Source of the DNA: Daphnia carinata
Lineage: Eukaryota; Arthropoda; Branchiopoda; Diplostraca; Daphniidae
Assembly (NCBI RefSeq): GCF_022539665.2
Contig: NC_081339.1
Coordinates: forward strand, 310,001 to 374,000
Length of the DNA: 64,000 bases
Direction of reading: 5' to 3'
Shown here: one piece after another, positions 57,519 to 64,000 of the stretch
Numbering within the stretch: position 1 is the stretch's first letter
Layout of the letters: the number at the start of each line of letters is the position of its first letter
Made by a program: the position numbers and the translations under genes
Notes under the pieces: generated by a model
Databases searched by the model: none
Seen by the model: only the letters and a program-made list of their open reading frames with translations
Told to the model about the DNA's origin: nothing

Positions 57519-57523
57519 AGCAC

Positions 57524-57649
57524 ACACTTGAGCTTACACTCTTTTTCGCACTGCAATCTTAACTGTAAGGGGAAAAGGGCAGAGTAACATTGCCGGATTA
57601 AATCAGAAGAGAAAAGTACATACGGTTTGACACAATACAAAAAAAAACA
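57524..57649 (-). repeat. 5' LTR of the Copia element, second part
   Basis: Continues the left LTR sequence from ACACTTGAGCTTAC to AAAAAACA with small differences (loss of GAGC, longer A run). It is followed by the GATAT target duplication at 57650-57654. Confidence 0.9.
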
Positions 57650-57654
57650 GATAT

Positions 57655-58430
57655 TAATACATTTTATATGCGGATATTTATATTGAAACTTAATCGTTTT
57701 TTATGTATCAATTAGGATCGCCATGGGTATGCTTTGTTTTACAACATCGCCAAAGCTAGGTATCAACCAGAATTTTTGTGTTCCAAATCGTGATGCCCAC
57801 AGCAGAAGCATCAACTACAACTAAACAACAAAACAAACGAAAAAACAATGGTAGAAGAGCGTGGGCGCAATTGGAACGATAGGCAATTTAAAAAAAATTC
57901 TGCCACTTGAAGTATTATAGGGATTTAGTTGCAAGAAAATTTGAGATACTAGGAATTAGGGTTCTATATTTTTACGAAAAATTAGAGGCTTTAAACTGTA
58001 AAAGTTTTCAAGTTATCATAAAATGTTTGTTTTACTGTCCATTTAGTTTTAGCCCAGACAGCTTTTTAGTTTTAGCCCAGACAGCTTTTTAGTTTTCACC
58101 CCAAAAACGACAGAAGAAATTGTAAAAAGAGATGTTTTGTCATTACTGGTTCATTTATCTATGAATTTATTACATTATTTTTCTCCTAGCTCATTTTGTC
58201 CCATTTAAACAATCAAACTTGTGAAGGCCCATGTTAGGGGCAATTAGAACGCCTTATTACCACTGCGACAATTCCGTATGCGCGTCCCCCTTCCTACAGT
58301 CTGGCAACGGTGTTATAGTCCGTTTCAAAGGGGCATGCAGCACATTAGCAAAGTATTTTATTTTGAATCTTCTATTTTGTTTTTTTTTCCTCTTGTGTAT
58401 TTTATGTCGTGACGAAAAGCGATTTCGAAA
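57655..58430. other. Interval with no gene; a 23-bp duplication
   Basis: AT-rich sequence with no supportable gene. TTTAGTTTTAGCCCAGACAGCTT is present twice in tandem at about 58042-58092. Confidence 0.5.
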
Positions 58431-58439
58431 TATGGAAAG

Positions 58440-59750
58440 GCAGTGTCAGATAGGGGACGCTCATCTCCGTCATGGAAGACGCCACAGCTTCGGTAATGGA
58501 CAATACCATGACATATAGGGAAGCTGCAACACTTTTTGGTGTATCTTGCCAACATTATATAGGTTAGTTGTGAGGAAAAGAAATGGCGATAACCTAGAAT
58601 AGGTTACCATCCAGCTAGTAAAGTTTTCAGAACACAACAACAAGAATCATTTGAAAAGTATGTTGTTGAAGCCCAAAAAAAGGTACTATGGGTTAAGTAC
58701 CATTGATCTTAGGATACTAGCCTATCAGGTTGCAAAAAAATTTGAACTGAGATGTCCTGCTAATTAGGACCGAGGTAGTTCATATCCATTTGTTATTGCT
58801 AATTTTTATAGCATCGCAATGGCATAGATGGGCTTGCCGGTAAGGATTGGATAATTGGTTTCATGAAGAGACATCCTCGTCTTTCAGTAAGAACTGCTCA
58901 GGCCACCAGTTATACACAAGCAACTGCATTTAACAAGCACACGGTGTCTATGTTTTTTTATAGCCTTTGCGCTGTTCTACAGAGGTACAAGTTTATTCCA
59001 AGAGACATATATAACTTCGACGAAACGGGTATGTTTTAGGAAAAATAAAATAAAATTATTGAACCATCATTTGACAATTTTATAGGACTCACTACTTGCC
59101 ACGGACCTGGTAAAGTGTTTGCTACCAAAGGTAGTAAGACGGTGGGATCAATGACGTCAGGTGAACGGGTCACACTTGTCACGCTAGAGCTGGCGGTTGG
59201 TGCAACACGAAGTGTCATTCCACCCATGTTTTTGTACCCACGTAAGAGGGACTATCCGGCCTACCTTCATATGGAGAACCTACTGGATATATTGGCAGAT
59301 GCAATGGAAGTTGTTGGATGCCGCAGCCTGATTTCTTCTGCTGGTTCCGTTGCAGAGCTACTCCGCAACGGAACATTTTACTTATACTAGATACCACTCA
59401 CACTTGCGCGTGGAAGTTATTGATTATTGTAGGGAAAATGGAGTGGTGTGAATCACACTGTCTCCTCACTGTACCCACAAACTCCAGTCATTAGACCGTT
59501 CCGTGTATCTCACACGGCACGACGGGCTCCTCAGTACCTCTGCAGAACTTCCTACTTTCCTCCTCAGTCTTCTTCATAACCGTCCTAAATTCCTCTTAGA
59601 ACCTTCTTTTCGGTCGCCTGGTAGCTGCCTGACAGGCGACAGGCGCAAGGCCCTCTTAAATCAACCTCAGCTAGTACCTAGAACCTACCATGATGAAAAA
59701 TATTGTGTGACATACGTCTTTGATATACCCAGCGGCTTTACATAAGTTTT
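58440..59750 (+). pseudogene. pogo/Tigger-like DDE transposase remnant
   Basis: Plus-strand segments match the order of a DDE_1 (pogo/Tigger) transposase. At about 58471 a psq-type helix-turn-helix (MTYREAATLFGVS); near 58850 the CENP-B-like DNA-binding half (IIGFMKRHPRLSVRTAQATS, TAFNKHTVSMFF); then FDETG with the first catalytic Asp near 59018. A probable small intron (GTATGTT... to TTTATAG, about 59027-59084) is followed by GLTTCHGPGKVFATKGSK. The last third shows HSHLRVEVIDYCRENGVV near 59397 and, one frame later, SPHCTHKLQSLDRSV. The catalytic core between about 59340 and 59390 is incomplete. Frameshifts and missing parts make it a pseudogene. Terminal repeats were not found. Confidence 0.7.
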
Positions 59751-60346
59751 ATAGCATTTGAATATAATTAAAACATAAAATGAATATTAAACGACAACGG
59801 AATATTGGAGATTGTATATTCAATTTCAAAAACTTCATCTTTTATTGGGATTGACGGTGAAATAGGACTGAACCGAAATAGGACTGGGAGAAATACGACT
59901 GGCTTTTAAAATATTTGGGGTCAGTCCTATTTCTCCAATGCATTAGTCCTATTTCTATTTAGCGATAGTACTATTTCTAAAATTGTTTCAAGTGGAACGA
60001 TGAGCTTCCAATATGGTAAAAGTGTCGGCTTACATCCATTTTCCTTTTTAAAATACCGATGGTGTTTACTCATTACTTAAATGGTTCACAAAACCTTTTT
60101 GTCTTATGCTATTTTAATTAAAATTACAGGAGAACATGAATTATATTGTATTTAATAGAGTTCATTTAACAAAATACTATTAGAGCGAAATCAGAATTTT
60201 TTTTTGCTTATGTTACACTTTATGTGGTCATAACAATCTTTTCCAATTGCACTAATGTTTTACTATTTCATACTACTTGAATCTTAGCTCAAGAACGGTA
60301 TAGCTAGGCCTCGTCTTGTGATCCCAATGCGGTATGAATATTCAGA
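59751..60346. other. Interval with no gene between transposase remnant and second BEL
   Basis: AT-rich. Near 59855-59970 several ATAGGACTG/CAGTCCTAT-type short repeats occur in both orientations and may form a weak inverted repeat. Nothing else is recognisable. Confidence 0.4.
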
Positions 60347-60661
60347 TCACAGATCCCAGACAAGGTGGTTCAACTCGCATTCCGCTCCCACGAAATTCGT
60401 ACCATTGTCAGAGTGGGCGGTTGTTGGCTTGGTGTAGATCCCGATGAACCCCCGAAAAGCCAGTAAGAAGTCCGTGGAAGTCAGGGACAAGGCTAATTCC
60501 AAATGCACTGCTCTCGTCACCAGGCAAGTGAATAGCGCTCCATATCTTTTCACTACTCGATTACGATAGGCGCTGGTCTCGATCGGGCCGAAATAATCTA
60601 CTGTGGTGTGTGAAAACGGGCAGACGAATGAATCGAGTCGAAATGAAGGTAACTCCCCCAT
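60347..60661 (-). pseudogene. pol: Integrase core of the second BEL, truncated
   Basis: TVDYFGPIE holds the first catalytic Asp, YGALFTCLVTRAVHLEL follows, and HSDNGTNFVGAE holds the second Asp. The frame stops at 60347, before the catalytic Glu, so the 3' half of integrase is missing. The zinc-binding domain lies upstream (about 60838-60680) in a different frame. Confidence 0.85.
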
Positions 60662-60838
60662 GAGCTGGACTGAAGGTTAAGCTCGTTCTCGAATACTTGT
60701 CGGGCAATTACGGCGTATTCCTTTTACCGCTTCCCGTCCTCTCACTTTCCAGAAGTGCTGGCGGACTTTAGCGAAGAGATAGTCCGTCCCAGCGTGGTGC
60801 ATTTGTTGGTGCAGGACGTCAAGGATCCTTTCGGTCAG

Positions 60839-62765
60839 CTAGTGCTTGTTCGGTAACAGCGGGGGATGGACGACATCGTACGGCAGCTTAGCGCGTCCAA
60901 TCCTTCCTCCTAGTCGTATTATACCGTCCTTTCCTAGAATTGGGCTCAACGGGAGGAGATGGGAAGTATGATGGAGCCCTTTTCCCTTTCCCAAACGTCT
61001 CAGCTCATCACCAAAAGCCTCAAATTGACAGGCTTTCACCACCTCCAAAAACTCACCTTCCAACTTCAATACAGACGAAATGTTGGATTGATCGATCATT
61101 AGCTTGGACCAATCAGGAGGCTCGTCAACTCTGGTTAGTTTAACTTTACATTTTCTTATTTCTTCGGCTACAGCTAACCAGGGCAAATCCTCTGGCCAAT
61201 CCCTGCTTGGCCGCAAAAGGAATCCAGGCCCGTTTAACCAAAGCTCGGGAAGCACATCTTCTTCTATGTTGGACCGAGTCGCTCCGTCTGCTGGATACAA
61301 ACGCATCGGAATGAATCTCCATTCTTCGGTCTGTGTAAGTGTCTGAATCTCCCCCACTCGATTGGCCACGAACACCTGGTAGAATGAAACTGTCGCCCTA
61401 ATCCAGTTCCTTACGGTGCTGGAATCTGTCCAAAAGTATCGCCTGGAAATCCTGTGGCTTAGGCAGCTACTGACGAAAAGTGCCAAGCGGGAACCGAGCA
61501 AAGCTGCATTAAGCTCGAGCTTGGGAACAGATAAACATTTCTTCGGTGCAATTTTAGTGCTGCCCTTTATTTGCACGATTTTCACACACGCATCACCATA
61601 GGTGTTACGGAGATAGACCAACGCACCGTAAGCCTCCTCTGAAGCGTCGCAAAAAGTGTGGATCTGAGACTCCGCGATGCTTTCAACATTCTGAAATAGG
61701 CAGCGATCAAGCGCAACTTCCGTGAGTTTACTGAGCATCTGGAACCAAGATTGCCACCAGATCTTATCTTCTTCGTCCACAGAGTCCGTCCAATCCAGTC
61801 CCTTAATTCCGAGCTCTCTCAGACGGATTTTTGCCTTGACTATGAGCGGTGAAGCAGTTCCAAGTGGATCAAAGACGCTAGCGACCTTGCTGATAAGGCC
61901 TACTCTTGTGTACTGGATGTCTTCTAATCCTTTTACTGGGAATCCTAGAGTGTCTGAAGTGGTGTTCCAGAAAACACCAAGTACTTTTTCACCTTCGTTG
62001 CTGGTGAGGGAATGTTGTGGCGCCTTTTGGGTGGTCGATACTACTCTGCCTTCCAAAATTTTCTGAATGAGATCGGGAGAGTTCGATATCCAACCCTGGA
62101 GGTGCAGATCCGCCGACGCTAGAGTTTCGGCGACAGCTATGGCTTCTTTAACTCCTTCCTCTACAGACGCGGCTGATCCTAAATAGTCATCGACGTAGAT
62201 CTTGCGTAAGATAGCTTGAACTACCATTTCACTGGCTCCTAGATCTTGCGCTACTCGTCTGCTAGTATGTATGGCAATAAATGGTGAACAACTTGCCCCA
62301 AACGGAAGCCGATTCATTTGGCAGACTACTTGCTCTCTTGATTGGTAGTCTTGCCATAAAAAAAACAAAAGTAAGCCGAATCTGAGGGCTTCAGTCTGAA
62401 GCGGCTGAACATAGCTTCGATGTCTGAAGCCCAAGCTACTTCCCCTTCTCTAAATTGAATGAGAACCGCTGCAATGGAAGGCTGGAGAGCTGGGCCGTCA
62501 AGATGGCGTCATTCAAACATTTCCCTTTAAAGCAGGCGGCGGCGTCGAAAACCACTCGTAATTTAGGTCCTTTGTACACGCCATGATGTGCCAAGAAATA
62601 CTTCACCACGTCGGGAGTTGGGTCATTGATTACGGAGGCATATCCTTTGTCGAAGGTCTTCTGCATGGCGACACGGTAGTCCTTTTCGAACTGCGGGTTA
62701 CTCTCAAAAGTCCTTTGAATCGGCCATTTGACGATTCGTGAAGGGTTACACAGAATCTGCGACAA
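60839..62765 (-). pseudogene. pol: RT and RNase H of the second BEL, broken
   Basis: 62765-62436 has the RT N-terminus (GPKLRVVFDAAACFKGKCLN). A frame change at an A/T run near 62360 follows, then the palm with MNRLPFGASCSPFIA and the catalytic KIYVDDYLGSA near 62180. The connection region (KVASVFDPLGTASPLIVKAK), RNase H (HTFCDASEEAYGALVYLRN, WTDSSTVRNWI) and the start of integrase follow, to an in-frame stop at 60839; homology continues in frame after it. A deletion lies between protease and RT near 62770. Confidence 0.88.
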
Positions 62766-62782
62766 ACGTGTCGTTCGTAATT

Positions 62783-64000
62783 TTAGTTGATGTTGATATT
62801 GTCACAGCTGCGAAACTCGTTCGTAATCTTGTGAAGCCTCGCTGTAGTCACAGTGGAGTCTCTGTCGATAACTCTCCGAAGGATCCACCCCAACCTCGTA
62901 CGAGAAGCTATTGGCTCAGATTCCCCTCCGTATCTCGACTCTAATACCGCCAACAGATGTCCGTAATCCATTCCTATCAGGACATCAACTGGTCCACCCG
63001 TTTCCTTAACTGGTAGGTCGGACAGATGAGCCCACCGGTGCTTCAGATTCGGCCAGTCGATCTTCGGTGTAGGTGCTGCTACTTGTGGTAAGGTGGAAAG
63101 CAGCAACTTAAAAGTTTCCCCGGTAGTTGAGCGCATCTGGATTTCGATTTTCTGTGAAGAATAACGGTTGACAACTCCACCGGCCCCATCCACTTCTAAT
63201 ACTTGTCGAGGGCCCCGAATGCTCAAGCGGCTTGCAAGTCCTTGCCTCATCAACGGCGTATCGCTTCCTTCATCTACGAAGACGTTCGTTGGAGTTATCG
63301 TACCATCAGCGGCAATGATTTCTAAGCGTATCATCCTCATGGCAATTTTGTGACGAGCTGGTTGGGCGGCTCGTAGAGTGTTGTTTCGGGCACTTTCACT
63401 TAGGCCACTTGAGAAATCGTGCAAGAGGGGGTGGTGAGTATATTTACAACCTTCGAACTTGCAGGCCTTCCTGTAATTACAATCTCTTGCACTATGTTTC
63501 GATCCCAGGCAGCTGAAACACAGTCGATGTTTGGCGCACAAACCTACTCGGTCTCCCACTGAGAGGGTCTTAAAATCTTCGCATTCGGCGAGACGATGTT
63601 CCTTTTCACAGCGAAAACAGAAAGCGACTACTACTCTTGGTTTCGGCGGGGTGACTTCGGTCTGAGTTTTGGTGACACTTTGATGTGACCGGACTTGATG
63701 ACGATGATTAGTCTTGGTAGAAGGTGAAGGTAACTGATCGGCTGCTATGCTATAGGCGTTTTGGTAGGCGGATGCGCGAACGCAGAGCCAACTTCCAAAC
63801 GAGTTTAATGTGCGATCTTCAACTTCCCCACGACGCTCCATATTCCAGGCTAATCGGTCTTGTAGCTGTAGGCGTTGGCAGACCCTTTCGATTAGATCTG
63901 CGGAAGAGGTCACTCCAATCCAGCTGAGGTCGAAAAGATGAGTGCGTAACTTCTCCGCGTAGCGTTTGAAGTTAGAGGGATCGTGCTTCAGCTCTAACTT
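62783..64000 (-). CDS. gag: Gag zinc-finger and protease part of the second BEL, partial
   Basis: The frame is open to the right window edge, so the N-terminus is missing. It shows the end of the BEL gag core (KLELKHDPSNFKRYAEKLR), cysteine-histidine zinc motifs (CFRCEKEHRLAECEDF, CFSCLGSKHSARDC) and a BEL-type retropepsin with VFVDEGSDTPLMRQ and VDVLIGMDYGHLL. The active-site triad reads D-E-G rather than D-S-G. Where the polyprotein should continue into RT the frame ends at 62783, with sequence missing. Confidence 0.82.
   Translation of the reverse strand, partial: KLELKHDPSNFKRYAEKLRTHLFDLSWIGVTSSADLIERVCQRLQLQDRLAWNMERRGEVEDRTLNSFGSWLCVRASAYQNAYSIAADQLPSPSTKTNHRHQVRSHQSVTKTQTEVTPPKPRVVVAFCFRCEKEHRLAECEDFKTLSVGDRVGLCAKHRLCFSCLGSKHSARDCNYRKACKFEGCKYTHHPLLHDFSSGLSESARNNTLRAAQPARHKIAMRMIRLEIIAADGTITPTNVFVDEGSDTPLMRQGLASRLSIRGPRQVLEVDGAGGVVNRYSSQKIEIQMRSTTGETFKLLLSTLPQVAAPTPKIDWPNLKHRWAHLSDLPVKETGGPVDVLIGMDYGHLLAVLESRYGGESEPIASRTRLGWILRRVIDRDSTVTTARLHKITNEFRSCDNININ

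Larger units (their letters stand above)
43926..57649 (-). mobile_element. Ty1/Copia element, decayed, split by a nested BEL element
   Basis: Ends are intact: left LTR 43926-44144 (219 bp) and right LTR 48385-48477 plus 57524-57649. The 5-bp duplication GATAT stands at 43921-43925 and 57650-57654. Without the nested BEL element (48478-57518 and its 5-bp duplication) it is about 4.68 kb, a normal Copia size. Transcription is leftward, so the split right LTR is the 5' LTR. Gag, protease, integrase, RT and RNase H occur in Copia order (integrase before RT). All are broken by stops or frameshifts. Confidence 0.92.
60347..64000 (-). mobile_element. Second BEL/Pao element, partial, running off the right edge
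   Basis: Gag/protease, RT, RNase H and the first half of integrase in BEL order on the minus strand. The 5' part lies beyond 64000. The 3' part stops inside integrase at about 60347, with no LTR found. Its motifs differ from the element at 48478-57518 (protease VDEGSD against IDDGS; HSDNGTNF against YSDNAQTF), so it is a different BEL lineage. Confidence 0.88.

Overview
This is a eukaryotic, very probably arthropod, stretch of DNA. It holds two host genes on the left and a dense, nested graveyard of retroelements on the right. The host genes have GT-AG introns, some only 60-100 nt long. One encodes an ER P5A-type ATPase and the other belongs to the arthropod Beaten-path (Beat) immunoglobulin family. 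A branchiopod crustacean such as Daphnia fits the compact introns and the mix of Gypsy, Copia and BEL/Pao elements, but the species is inference.

Layout. 1-3540: a tandem array of ~1.05-kb units built from GACGGGCA-type short repeats. 3663-7924 (minus): a complete ten-exon P5A ATPase gene. 7925-16500: no gene seen. 16502-20777 (plus): a five-exon beat-like gene. 20778-27267: no gene seen. 27268-27534: a hAT-type MITE with a perfect 8-bp target duplication.

28102-42034: a large Gypsy-type (Metaviridae-like) element transcribed leftward. In transcription order it has two unassigned ORFs upstream of gag, gag with two zinc knuckles, a GGGAAAC slippery site, pol, two related accessory ORFs, a non-coding stretch, a broken env-like gene and the 3' LTR. 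The first accessory ORF has its own TATA-box promoter. pol is disrupted by a 423-bp solo LTR and by internal deletions. The right end is rearranged: the 5' LTR stops after 83 bp and is followed by a second copy of the 620-bp left flank plus a further complete LTR.

43926-57649: a Copia element (minus), decayed but with intact ends, a 5-bp target duplication and a primer site matching the anticodon arm of initiator tRNA-Met. Its 5' LTR is split by a 9.0-kb BEL/Pao element (48478-57518, minus). That element's leader carries a four-copy array of CTCF-like motifs and a broken RG-rich ORF. 58440-59750 (plus): remains of a pogo/Tigger-like transposase. 60347-64000 (minus): part of a second BEL/Pao lineage that runs off the right edge.

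The points most worth following are the accessory gene pair and internal promoter in the env-bearing Gypsy element, the insulator-like motif array in the BEL leader, and the duplicated flank-plus-LTR at the right end of the Gypsy element. The retroelements look non-autonomous now; the two host genes look intact.
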